Assembly (NCBI GenBank): GCA_000320545.1
Contig: ADNK01000544.1
Coordinates: forward strand, 99,501-163,500
Direction of reading: 5' to 3'
Length of the DNA stretch: 64,000 nt
DNA from: Bigelowiella natans CCMP2755
Taxonomy: Eukaryota; Cercozoa; Chlorarachniophyceae
Position numbers and translations under genes: made by a program. The notes beneath the pieces were generated by a model. That model searched no databases, was not told the DNA's origin, and worked only from the letters and a program-made list of their open reading frames with translations. Of this stretch, positions 30,411 to 43,033 are shown one piece after another; within the stretch, counting starts at the first letter, position 1; every line of letters starts with the position of its first letter.

Positions 30411-33400
30411 CTATGAAAATTGTCCCGTAATTAGGCGATCGACGGCAGCCTCAAGGTTACCCCCCGTCGCAATGAGGGCATTAAGGTTGGCGGACGCATT
30501 TGTGAAACCCATCTCGTTCAATTGTCGGAGTTGATCTCTATAGACTATCTCGGGACGCACACTTTGCTGAGGAGCAGCTGCTCCACCACCTCCTCTTCCT
30601 CCTCCTTGAGGCATGTTTGCCATCATCTGCTGCAACATTGCAAATGGGTTTCCCCCCTGCTGTGGTGTGGTTCCTGTAGTGCCACTCTGCCCACCACCTC
30701 CTGCTCCTCCCATCATAGCAGCAAACATTTGATTAAAATTAGCAGCTTGCTGTGCGCTAGGCTGTTGCTGTCCGGAAGATCCACCAGTTGCCGCTCCACC
30801 ATCCTTGCTATCCTGCTCCTTAACATCCGGTTTATTATCTGAAGAGGAACTGGTGCTAGCAGTGGTGCTGCCCTCCTGTTTGCTTGCCTCCTCCTTGGCC
30901 TCCTCTTTATCCTTAGCCTCATCCTTATCCTTTGCTGCGGATGAGTCTGTGGAGGAGCTAGAGCCGGTGGTGGTAGTAGGGGTGCTTGTTGCATTGGCAT
31001 TTGGAGCAGCACCGAAACCGCCCCCTTGCCTATTGTCAAGTCCATTGATAGTAGTAGTAGCAGTAGTAGTAGTAGTAGTTAGCAATGTAATCCTCTATTT
31101 TCACAGGCTATCGTTGCATTCATTAAACATACGAGAGAGGTCGCCACCACTCTACTATTAATACTACTACCTACTACTACAGCTACCACACCTGAAAGCC
31201 CTTTGCATGCTTAGCATCATCCGCATTGTGTCAGGATTCATCATCGCTGCAACCATCTGTGGATTGGACATCATCTGCCGGAGCATAGGGTTTTGCTGCA
31301 CCAGAGGGTGGTTTTGCATCATCTAATGAATAAAATGGTTGAGGGCGAAAGGAAACACCACGTTATCATAATCGTGAAGATAAAGAAATTTTCAACACAC
31401 TGTTTCACATTCGATTGTTTCTCCACTCTTACCAGCCCCCCCCTCTCTTTTCATTTAGTCTTTACATACCGCATGGGCGAGTTGCGGGTTCTGCGAGACT
31501 TGACGCATCATGTTTGCCAACATAGGATTATTTAGCATGTTCTCCAACATCTCAGGGTTCATCATGCCAGGGTTCATTCCGCCCATTCCGCCTGCACCCA
31601 TCATGCTAGCAAAGGGATTGTTGGCCATAGCTGAGCCCCCCCCCGATGTTCCCGTGGTACTCGAGCCGCTCGTTCCACCGGAAGTACCAGATGCAGCGTT
31701 CATTGCCCGCATCATCGCTTGCATGTTCATCATCGGATTCATAGCTCCTGAACCGCTCTGCGTCGTTCCTCCACCAGATGACGCGCCGGATGATCCTGCA
31801 CTTGCTAGAAGCGAAAGATAGGGAGATAGGGGGAGGAGGATAGCATAACTGTCAGATTTATGCTCATGCACGATATGAGAGTGTGCATATTTACGTGTAG
31901 ATGATCATATAATTATTATTTCAAATAACTATCATGATCTACCCCAAGGGTTAGGAAGAGGAGCAGTGTTTGGATTAGGAGAGCTCGTAGCGGTGGTATC
32001 CGAAGTCCCACTGCTGCTGATGGTATATCATTACTTAGAAATGGGCTCGATTGGAGGGTTATTAACCTTATTTCTGGTCTGTCTACGGAGTTTAAGCAAA
32101 TCAGATGAGAGATAATTGAAAAAATGATTCCATGTTTGATTCGCCCCCTGACTTTCCGTATGGCATTTACCTTGAAGAACTCCCTCCAGAGGTCCCGCTG
32201 CTTTGCCCAGTTGCTGCATCCATCATCGGCTCTTGCACATTGTGGTAAAACCTACAAGGTGTCATCATAGTGAGATCTTGCACTCTTCTGTCTTCTGTAT
32301 ATTTATAATACCTGCGCAGTGCGTTATATCCTTCAGGGTGTGTTGAGATATTTGCCATCGACCGGTCAGTATTGCGCATCATTTCCCTCATCAGAGACGG
32401 ATTGGACGCCGTCTGTAAAAGGATGATGAATTACGATTTACTCTCAAAACAAAATAATTTCATGCGAATATTGAGATAAACGGTGTGCCTTCCACAGCTC
32501 ACATTGACTGCTAACTACCAGCTATCACACTATCGCTTTTCTCCCAAAAAATGCAGAACCACCTGCATAGCCTGTCTGAGTGTGTTGGGGTCACTGAGGA
32601 TGTGCCCAATCTGCGGATTGTTTTCGACCAGCTGCCGCATCTGAGGGTTGGCCATGATAATACCACGTAGAGCTTCGGGGTTGTTCAAGATACCCTGCAT
32701 GAAGGGCGAGTTCATCATCTGTTGCATCATCTGGGGATTCTGCATTAGTTGTTGCTGCATTTGCTGCATGTTCTGCATATTCATCCCGCCGCCCATCATT
32801 CCACCAAGTCCTGCGAAGGGATTTGCAGGAATGCCTCCCATGGGAGTTGTGCTTGCACCGGAAGCGCTTGTTGACGCAGCTCCTCCTGTGTTACCTCCAG
32901 ATGCCGGTGAGGTTCCGTTGGCAGATGTCCCTCCTCCGCTACTCGTATTTGTCGCATTCCCTTGAGATGACGTCGTTGATGACCTAAGGATGAGATATAA
33001 AATGATAAAATTCGAGGTGACAGTGTTACACAGCATATATTCGTTTCAGGTACTAGACAATACTATCTCTGGTAATTACTGCGGTGTTGGCACTGGCTGA
33101 ATAACAGGCGCTTTCTTTCGTCCACGAACCAGAAGGATGGTATCGTTTTCTTTGATTTCTGGAGTGATTATATACTATCAATGGCAATGCAATCTTCTTG
33201 TTGGAAAAAGTGTTGTTGGTGACATCACCATTGACGATAAAATTGTGCGTTGAAGTTTATTGATATAGGTAATAATTTTGATTTTAGTTAATCGATACTA
33301 AACAAGAAACGTCACTACTTATTGCACACATTAACAGATCAATCGCTACACCACCACACATGCTCTATCTGCCCTGATCCCATTTTGGAAATTGAGTGAG

Positions 33401-33804
33401 AAGGATGGTATGTACATCTTACACAAGATTAGATTCGACGAAATCTTATTATACATCGAATCGGTATTTAAGGTTTATTGTTGTAGAGGTGTGGCGATGA
33501 AAACACAGTTGAAAAATAGACATACGAGACTCAGCCTATTTCAATTTTCATCCAAACTGTTATTTTCCTTATCTATCTATTAATTCTTATAGATATCATA
33601 TCTTCATCAATGGTAGAAAGTACTTAGGTCATCCATTGTCTGCTCGTCCTTTAACACCCTTCCTTTGTAGATGAGCCGCTGCTCCTCTGACTTAATCTCA
33701 GATTTTTCTTGTACCTGTTTCTTTAATTCTGCCACCGCCATTTTCCCAGATACCTTGAATTCATATTTCGACCCTCCGCGGGCAGCTTTTACTTTAATAT
33801 TCAT
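30411..33804 (-). CDS. UBQLN: Ubiquilin / DSK2-type shuttle protein, nine exons
   Basis: Ubiquilins carry ubiquitinated clients to the proteasome: the N-terminal UBL binds the proteasome, STI1 repeats bind clients and the C-terminal UBA binds ubiquitin. Exon 1 (33804-33620) encodes UBL sequence ([38 protein letters not shown]) completed by [15 protein letters not shown] in exon 2. Exon 3 (about 32985-32572) has Met/Gln/Asn-rich STI1 sequence ([20 protein letters not shown]). Exons 4-6 hold the conserved [34 protein letters not shown] and APLPNPWG. Exons 7-8 carry the second STI1 pair. The last exon has a low-complexity linker and the UBA ([20 protein letters not shown]...[15 protein letters not shown]). 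All junctions are phase-consistent. Length is about 700 aa, longer than human UBQLN1 or UBQLN2 because of Gly/Ser/Thr linkers. Confidence 0.95.
32431..32510. repeat. Left arm of an 80-bp perfect inverted repeat (ubiquilin intron 3)
   Basis: These 80 bases, inside the ubiquilin intron between exons 3 and 4, are the exact reverse complement of 34175-34254. The bases immediately outside differ at both ends, so the match is sharply bounded. The copies are 1664 bp apart. Confidence 0.95.
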
Positions 33805-34969
33805 CTCTATGCTCGCTTAGTGTGTGGGTAGAAGGGCTCCTACGTAAGGAAAATGCGAGGTAGATCTAGGTTAGACACAAGCTGACGCAGGCTTTTCAGA
33901 CACGATTAGCCAAGTATGTTGGAAGCATCCTTCTAAACCCCTACAATTTGAAAGTACGTCTCGTACATGCTCTTGTCGTATTCTACATTGTCACTCACTT
34001 CCATTGGGAAAGCAGCTCGCTTCGTGTCTGATACAGGAAAGAAATTAGAAGACAGAAATTCAACATGTTTCATGTGTACGTCATTCTTGATAGTTTGCCG
34101 TCAAAACTTAATACAACCCTGAATTAAAGTCACAAATGCAGTCAAAGTCAGAGAGCTTGAAAGACTGTTGTTTTCAGTCAATGTGAGCTGTGGAAGGCAC
34201 ACCGTTTATCTCAATATTCGCATGAAATTATTTTGTTTTGAGAGTAAATCGTAAACTTTTAAGAATTTGGCCCAAGTTTTCTGGAATATCGGAAGATAGA
34301 ATAAAACTGAGTGGCTAGCAAATAAAGATCAAAATCTCAGATCTCTAGGATTTTAAAATGTCCAGAACATGTTGGTGAATTATCACTTATTTCATGCAAC
34401 CACGATAATGTGTGTCAAATTGTCCTGAACAAAACTATCGAATTCCTGCGAAAATGACACTAAGAAATAATATGATCTGATTTTTTTTTAAAGGTCATTT
34501 TCTGAACGAATGTTTAAGAATCTAGAGAGTTCCTTGCTTTTGCGCTTGCTTCTGTTCAATTTCTTACAATCTAGACAATATAAATAATTTTTCAAGTCGC
34601 ACAAAAGCTTAGAGAGCACGTTTTAAAGGAAGGCTTCGAGATGCCCTTCGTTTCTCGAACTACAGGGAGGAGATCAATTACATGCATGTTTCGTATGTTT
34701 TAAGGTTAGTATGCTGAATTTAGGGAAAAACGCCCTGTTTCCCTTCCACTTCTCGTGGTTGATTCATTCTTGGGTTCCGAGCCAATGGTTGACGAGACGA
34801 CGATGGTGGTGATGATCTTCGAGAACTGATCACGAACTATGGAATAGCGGAATAGGAGGAAAGCGATTGGAAGAGAAGTTCGTCACTATTCCCTTAATCA
34901 ACCGTGCCCCTCATAGATGATATGATGATGTCCAGGTAGTGGTTCTCGCTTGTCCCAGGTCCGAATGGT
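33805..34969. promoter_or_regulatory. Divergent intergenic region upstream of ubiquilin
   Basis: It lies between the ubiquilin start (minus) and a small plus-strand gene and should hold both promoters. It is AT-rich, with no exon-like ORF. It contains the second arm of the 80-bp inverted repeat at 34175-34254. Confidence 0.5.
34175..34254. repeat. Right arm of the 80-bp perfect inverted repeat
   Basis: Exact reverse complement of 32431-32510. It sits about 370 bp upstream of the ubiquilin start codon, in sequence otherwise unlike the intron. Confidence 0.95.
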
Positions 34970-35760
34970 ATGAGTCTAGTCATCAGCGATTTGCTCGGCG
35001 GAGGTGAACTTCCGCTCCTCCCTAATCCCTGTGGATTAGCTATTCCGAGCATTGTGAGCAGCGATAACATGAGGGTTATTCTATTTTCTTGCCGATTTCA
35101 TCCAGCTACATTCTACTCATGCAGCCGCATATATCACAGAGACACCTTCACAGCCAACTGCCAAAGGATAAGAGGGCGAAGGTAACTGTTGATTATTGAT
35201 CACTAAAGAATTTTACACTTAAGAATTTTAAATACAGCGTAGTCTTTTGCATGGGTTAAGGGGAGGCGGAGACCTTCTAGAGGAGCCTCCACAGAACGAA
35301 CGTAGGGTATTTGAAAAGGCCAATTTGATTCAAAGTCTGTTTGCACAATGGCTTGATCAGGCGACGCAGGTCCGTTTTTATTTCAAATTAGTGCCTAATA
35401 GGTGTGTTAAGAACATGGTAATGTTTGCTGCCGTCAGTTATGCGGTGTATTGAGCTTCGTCACTACAGTCGCGTACCTGTTCCAACTTCTTGGCAAAGAA
35501 TTAGTGAACCAAGCGCGAAGACGTACAAAGCTGCAGCTACTGCTTTTCTTGCCAACACTGTGAGTTCACAAAACAAAAGGTGGAAAGAGGAAATTCTTTT
35601 ACAAGAAATATCTCTTTTTCTCCTTTTTTTAAAATGGTTTATTAGGATATTCTTGTTGCAGCTCGTCCAAAGATTGCCATCAGCCCTAGGCTTCAGATTT
35701 CCTATGCGACGACTAGCACTAGAAGGCGGTCCCCTTAAGATACTAACACACGAATTATAG
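34970..35760 (+). CDS. Small orphan basic protein, five exons
   Basis: Phase-consistent exons read MSLVISDLLGGGELPLLPNP (34970), PHISQRHLHSQLPKDKRAK (35125), RSLLHGLRGGGDLLEEPPQN with VFEKANLIQSLFAQWLDQAT (35239), VPVPTSWQRISEPSAKTY (about 35469) and LVQRLPSALGFRFPMRRLAL, ending in TAG at 35760. The predicted product is about 190 aa and basic. The start is the first ATG in the open frame, but an upstream exon is possible (a potential short exon precedes it at about 34936-34958). I do not recognise the family. Confidence 0.5.
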
Positions 35761-37030
35761 CAGTATTAAACGAATAATTGCCACTTAGTCCATTCTGCTA
35801 GACGGGTGGTGGGAAACGTGATCCAAAACCGAAGGACGACACTAGGTTCCGTAGAATTTCCATCATTTCAAGAAAGAGCATATAATATTATATACGCTTC
35901 GATTGTAAATTAATCAGGTGATATTTTGCCACCGCCAGTTACTGTATTTCTGAGGGCATTTGGGGTTTGGGGATTCATGGTGTACTCTTGGCTAGTCCTC
36001 GGAACTAATTATCTTTCAAACTCTTCTTGAAGATTCCCTCTCGAGGAGGCTTTCGATCTTTGTTGTCAAACGTCAAACTGTGATCGAAGAAATTAGAATT
36101 ATAGGATGATATATTAAGAACCGAGCTCGTAGCATATCTTTACAGCTAAGATAGAAAAAATGTTCATGAGTGCTTGCTACTGTAAATAATAGCGGTAGTC
36201 TTCAAGAACTGACTCACGAAAACGTAGTGTTCACTGGTTTGTTCTTTCATCGTTGACACAAGTGCCTCCGACCGATGCTTAAATACGTTCAGATGATTCA
36301 AGTGACTATGATTTTCACCCAAAAATGTACCCGGTGCTAAAATAGCGGTGACACTGCTTTGGGAGTCGTTGTGATGCATTTGGCTAATTGCTACACGTGA
36401 CGAGCAACTACAAGCGTGTTGTAGGCAATGTGAATTTGATGCGATGAACAAACAGATCGAATGCATTCTACCGTGCCGTTTTTGTGCACATCAGATCTGC
36501 CCAGTTTGTGCGACGGTTGTACAACGGTGGCCACATTGCACGCGCCGGTGTGGTGGACATCACCAAGGCCAGCATGCGTGCGTGTGTGACCTGTGTCGCA
36601 CTGATGCTCTCAGTGCTACGCAAACCTTTTGGAATGCCAAATGAACTAGATGCAAAATGGATGCCATGGCAAATTGATGAGCAGATTGAACCATGTTGAA
36701 TGGCTGACAGGTGTTCATCTGTCATCAAACAACTAAAATTTCAATCATTGCATGATGACGTAGCTCTTCTAGTCTCCTTGAAGCCAAAATATAATTTTGC
36801 ACAGCTTGATCTTCAATTTTGTTCATCCATCTGTCCTAATGCACGTGGAATCGTTCATCATGCAAATGATTCTCGATTTCTGTTCATTTGCAAGTTTTCT
36901 CGGTAAATTGTGTGATGTTTTCCCAATCATTCACAGTTTACTCCACATGTTTTTGTAACCGGAGGCACCTATGTTAGACGTCACAATTTAATTCAAAAAT
37001 TTTGGTTCAGACAGTTTTCGTGAGATGCAC
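35761..37030. other. Intergenic region without a supported gene
   Basis: No spliced gene could be assembled. At 36410-36960 the composition resembles the other CTAG/GCATG-rich islands. A 71-codon plus ORF at 36484-36699 (HIRSAQFVRRLYNGGHIARA..., stop after EQIEPC) looks more protein-like than chance, but it has no recognised relatives. Confidence 0.4.
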
Positions 37031-37620
37031 AAAATATTCGGGTTACTCGGCCTGGCAACTAGTTCCATTCTGTACCAATCATAAGTAGCGCAGGCACAAG
37101 CCAAACTCTAATAAGAAATGTGTCAAGACACAGATTGAAGCAACAAGCATGCCAATTAATCTACCTCGCAGCCATTCTGGCATCTTGGGCGGAAAAACCA
37201 TTCAATCGATGTTCATGGATTCAAACTAAGAGGAATAGATCGTAGTCTAATGTAAGACCGACAAGCACTGGGGTTATCATGATAGGTGCAATAAAATTTA
37301 GGCCATCCCCTTGTGCTTCCGGAATTCTAATGTCTTGGAGTAATACCGCTATAATTCCAAAAACCCATGCCAACGAGAAAGCTACGGTCACAATGAGGCG
37401 GATATTCATTGTAAGAGACTTGAACGAAATCGAAGTTAGCAGTAGGACAACGCTGACGAGTGCCCGACATTTATTATGGAGCCGATTTGTACATAGAAAT
37501 GGGTGCCATACCCTCAAAGTAAACACTTCCACGTATCGACGACCATACTGGTGGACAGCAGACAGCAGACCAAGTTTGTTGCGCATGTTCACAACAGTGA
37601 AGGTGGGAAATCGGCTGTAG
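37031..37620 (-). pseudogene. Decayed MMPL/RND-family transporter fragment
   Basis: MMPL/Patched-type proteins are multi-span transporters. The minus strand encodes a typical C-terminal module: VVLLLTSISFKSLTMNIRLI, FSLAWVFGIIAVLLQD, then IAPIMITPVLVGLTLDYDLF, matching the family signature in which a transmembrane helix ends in GLGMDYEVFLL. The frame then hits TGA at 37223-37221, exactly where an Arg (CGA) is expected, and continues as IHEHRLNGFSAQDARMAAR, like the family's R-I-x-E-x-R-x-x-G-x-S-x-x-D-A. After a probable intron, VWLVPALLMIGTEWN is followed by TAG (37061-37059) where family members have Trp, then LPGR. Both disruptions are single transitions. The N-terminal part is not recognisable. 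Confidence 0.7.
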
Positions 37621-38087
37621 AGAAATGTTCATTAGACATCAACTGGACCGTCTGCCTCCGCCAACATGACGTGTAAGTCGTAGGGTATAAATGGCACGGA
37701 TCCGAACATTAGCTAAAAACGCCACTGCTTTCTTTGAAGCAAAAAATTATTCGAATGTTGTTTTGACTGACGACATATTTTTGGAGACTAAAACCAGCAC
37801 ATGACTTGAGACTCATTATTCCGCATTTGTGTAGTTGAAGTCATGGCATTTTAGTTGGACGTCATTCAGGATAAGTTCCATCCTGAACGATTTTACGCAT
37901 GTCCACGAAACAAGCGCATCGTTTCAGAATCCATCTGTTCGCACAGATCTACCAAAACATTAAAATTCCCATAATTGTGCTCCTACGTCTTCAACCAGAT
38001 CTATCTCAAAGATGAAAATGGAAACTCTCGTCACAAATTTGTGATGTGAATTAGCTTACGAATCTCTTCATTTGTGATTCTGTTGCG

Positions 38088-40741
38088 ATGTCTGACTCTG
38101 CCCCAGGTGAATGTTTGATGATGCATTATTCATGCATTTTTTGATATTTATGAATATAAGTAATGGAAATTTCAAAGAGCTATGAATACAAATATTCTTG
38201 ATATGGATAATGTTATTCCCAATCCCAATGCTTGAAATGCACGTTGAGAATTCGCAAAAGAACGTTTTTTGCATGCAGAAGCAACCGAAAAGGATCTAAG
38301 GCTTATTGACGTCACAGAAGAGATAAAAAATGTCAATTCACCTGAGAGTGGGACACCTCTTAAATCTCCTATCACACCGTCGCCTGCCACATTGAAGCCA
38401 AACAAGCTAAAGATGAAGACAGAAAAGATCATTTTGATAGAAAAGATCACATTATCTATGAAGAAGGAAGAAATACCACTGGTATGTAATTGGAAAAGGG
38501 AATTCAACTAGAATCCTGTAGTTCTTATTTTTTTTCTCTCGTTTCTCTCGAACAGAACGGTCTTTTCCTTGCTGCGAAGTCAAACGACACCAAGAAATTG
38601 AAAGCACTCATTGAAGTAAATTATATATGAAATATTAATTTATGTGTCGACATTAAAAATGTCATCGATTAATATTGATCACCAGAGCAAAGAAGATCCA
38701 AATCTAGAGGATGAAGATAATTGGGTTGTCAAAAAAAAATTTATAGTAACAGTTTGAACTAATAATGAGTCGTTTCAGACACCTCTCCACTGGGCAGTTA
38801 AATATCGCAACATTGAAGCCGTAGAGCTTCTTATCGAAGCAAAGGTGATGCATTAATTGAAAACAAATTTTGATCGTAAGCTTATATTTTATAATTTTTT
38901 GTTAGACGAAGCCAAACGAGAAAAATGATTATGGCCAAGTAGGATTTATAAATTGACCCTGAAGTCACACTGACAATATGATAACTCTCTCCAGTCACCT
39001 TTGCATCTAGCTGTTGAAAAGCAAGGAGGAAGCTATGAAATTGCGAAGTTAGAGTTATACTAAGTAAATGGGTAAAATAATGAAGACGAATTTGAAATAT
39101 TTATAGAAAATTATTGGAAGCTGGTGCAGATCCAAATCTTCGAGATAAGGCGCACATCACCCCTTACGAGATCACGATTCTTGAGAAAAACATACCCATG
39201 ATAAATCTGCTTCGTAAATCAAATGCAGACCCTGGTAGGTCGTTTTTAAATTGAAATCTTTCCATATGTAGTAACATAAAACCTAAAAGGTACGTTCAAA
39301 CGACGAGTTCTTCCTGTCAATTCTTCAATCCGAGGTATATCTAATATTCAAACATAGAAGACCGTCTTAAATCATATTTTGATTTCAATTTGCTCTAGCA
39401 ATGCGAGTGATGAATCGAGCAAGAGCAAAGCTCCAAGTTTCTTGTAATTAGTCATACTTTATGCTATGTTGAAGAGATTTAGAAGGTTTAAACCATTGAT
39501 CTTTTAGATAAAGATAGTAGTGGGCGCGTTACAAAGTTAGAACTAGGACCTGGAAACGCTGAAAGGTAATATTCTTCAGAATCATAAACCCAAATACTTA
39601 AATATTGTGATACTATAGAATTCCAGTAAACTGTGAAATAGTGATGCGACCTAAAGGACAGGTTTGCTATCAATTATTATCATCCTATATTTTTTGAGTT
39701 TTTCACTTTTCCACACTAAGGCCAAAAAAGAGAATCCCGACGATAATTCGGAAATAGATTTCAAGTTTCTTAAAAGCGACAGGTAGACATAAGTTTTATA
39801 CTATTGTACGATTATATTATAATGTATTACATTTTTAAAGGAGGGTCCTGATCTGTAATTTGAAGGTAGATACACAATTTCCCGACTCGAATTTATTGTA
39901 TTATTATGGCTATTATTTTTCTGACTTAACATGAGATTGGGCTGCAAGAGTCCTATTATAACAGGCATGCAGTGCATGGTATATGTTACCCCTAAGGACC
40001 ACCCAAGTTCCTTATTCTGCAGAAAATTGAATTTAATACACCCGGTTTCTATGCAATCACGGCGTGTAATAATGTCTTCTGAAGCAAAGAAGGTTGTTCA
40101 GTCATAGGATGCGTAACAATTTTACCTAATTTATATATGCTCGCAGCTGGCATCTTTTCAGCAAGAACACGATGTCCAGGTGGAATTAAGGATGATATGT
40201 TTTGGATCATGGGGTACGTATGGTCTACTTTTCTTTTTTAACCTCGTCGTTCGTCTGAATCAGACATAACAAATAGGTCCAACAGAGAGTCCTGAATCAG
40301 AGGCGCATCGTCTGTTTCTAAAGTACGCATTGCATCAGCAGGGCGGGAAGAATAGCTTCAAGTCAAATACGATGAAATCAAAAAAAGATATTCCACAGTC
40401 CAGTGAGTAGGAATCTTAAATATAAACCATAATTTTTAGATGTAAAAATATTGCTTGCATGCGATGCAAAAATTATAGCTAGTTGCTAATTTGTAGTAAA
40501 TTTATTCGAATAATTGGATTTAAGCACATTATTACATGATTAGCAAATTGAGCCCCATAGTTCCATAATCCGCCATGCACATAAATTAAATGAGGCATCA
40601 CTCCCTTTCTGATGGCTACTTTCTTAAATGCCACATGTTGCAATCAAAAAGTTGGATCATGACACGATGATGACAATCAACGACATCTTTAACGAATTTA
40701 CAAATGGTGAGAAAGGAGTCGAAATGGACAGGATGTACTAG
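38088..40741 (+). CDS. Ankyrin-repeat protein with C-terminal beta-rich domain, about 19 exons
   Basis: The start ATG 38088 gives MSDSAP, spliced (38106 to 38279) into EATEKDLRLIDVTEEIKNVN. Exons 3-8 encode ankyrin repeats: NGLFLAAKSNDTKKLKALIE, EDPNLEDEDNWTPLHWAVKY, RNIEAVELLIEAKTKPNEKN, SPLHLAVEKQGG, KLLEAGADPNLRDKAHITPY. Later exons read ERIPVNCEIVMRPKGQ, DFKFLKSDRRVLICNLKEIG, KIEFNTPGFYAITACNN and DVQVELRMICFGSWGPTESP, a beta-sandwich-like pattern of unknown family, then a basic Ser/Lys-rich stretch. Introns are mostly short (about 50-100 nt) and AT-rich. The last exon (MTINDIFNEFTNGEKGVEMD, TAG at 40739-40741) does not join cleanly in phase to the preceding donor near 40403, so the 3' end is provisional. 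Confidence 0.7.
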
Positions 40742-41489
40742 TGCATCCGTCCGTTCACTCGTTCCTCTGTTCGCTTCTTGTCCTTGTTCATTTTGGACTC
40801 AGTGTGGGCTGAGCTTGCTAGCTTGATCACCTTCTTCTGAGAGTGTAATCTCATCTTTCACCCACTCTAGCACCACTAGTCTAGCCCGGCTAGCCGGCTA
40901 ACACGATGTGGAATGCACTTCTAGACTTTGCGATGCATCTCTAGCAGATCTCTAGATCTAGCTAGCTCTACTACAGTCTAGAGCTAGCTAGGCATGCTGA
41001 TGCCGACACATTTTGGCATTGAATGAGAGTGCACAGCTAGCTCGATGGATCTAAACACATGTGATTCCAGCACTGCACATCTAAATGTGTCAAACATGCC
41101 TAGCTAGCTAGATGCCCATCATTTTTTACTGGTTCAGATGCTTTGTTAGTTTGCGCTCCGACACTCTCTACTACTAGTACTAGTCTAGACTCTAGTGCTC
41201 ACATCTAGAATCTAGACTTTTTTGTCGTGTCGTAGCAGTGTGCATCAGCAGCATGCAGATCAATAGAACTGCCTGCGTCGTTGCGAACTGCATTAGGCCT
41301 TGTTCATTTTGACCGAAACAGCACTTTTGGCATCATGCATTTGAATTTACATGATTCTAGGGAATCACGAGTAGATGTACAACAGAAGTGCAGTATCATC
41401 ACTTCACCATATTTCAGGTATGATTAACTCGAAAACAGAACCAAAAAAGCGCAAGCTAGAACAGTGAAAATCAAAATTTACTTTTGCAT
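40742..41489. other. Intergenic CTAG-rich island
   Basis: Between two convergent genes lies an extreme cluster of CTAG, GCTAGC, TCTAGA and AGATCT words, densest at 40862-41010 with about a dozen CTAG tetramers in 150 bases. There is no ORF of note. Confidence 0.6.
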
Positions 41490-42729
<1,240 letters not shown>

Positions 42730-43033
42730 TGAAAAGATATCAATTGGTGTCCAATTAAGTCGGAATTAAGGCCAAAATGCTCATGAGACAACAGCATTAA
42801 AGCAGATAATGAAAAAGGCAGCACTCACATTTTGACGGTCGAGAGGTTGATTGTGCTGATCACAAATGCAAGGATTTTCCATCTGCGACGATATGATGTA
42901 CCATGTCGCGCGGATATATGTGCTCACATTTAGAAGTGCTGATTGCTCGTTGGGTAGGACCTTGAAGTAACATCACAGAACAACCAGAATAATGTTACAT
43001 GATAAGATGAAATTATGATAAGAACTCATAGAC

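Noticed and set aside
39961-40022. Apparent in-frame TAA, or an 18-nt mini-intron, in the ankyrin gene (GTATATG...CTAAG).
   Set aside because: A normal 51-nt intron starting at GTGCAT and ending at TTCTGCAG keeps phase and matches the size of neighbouring introns.
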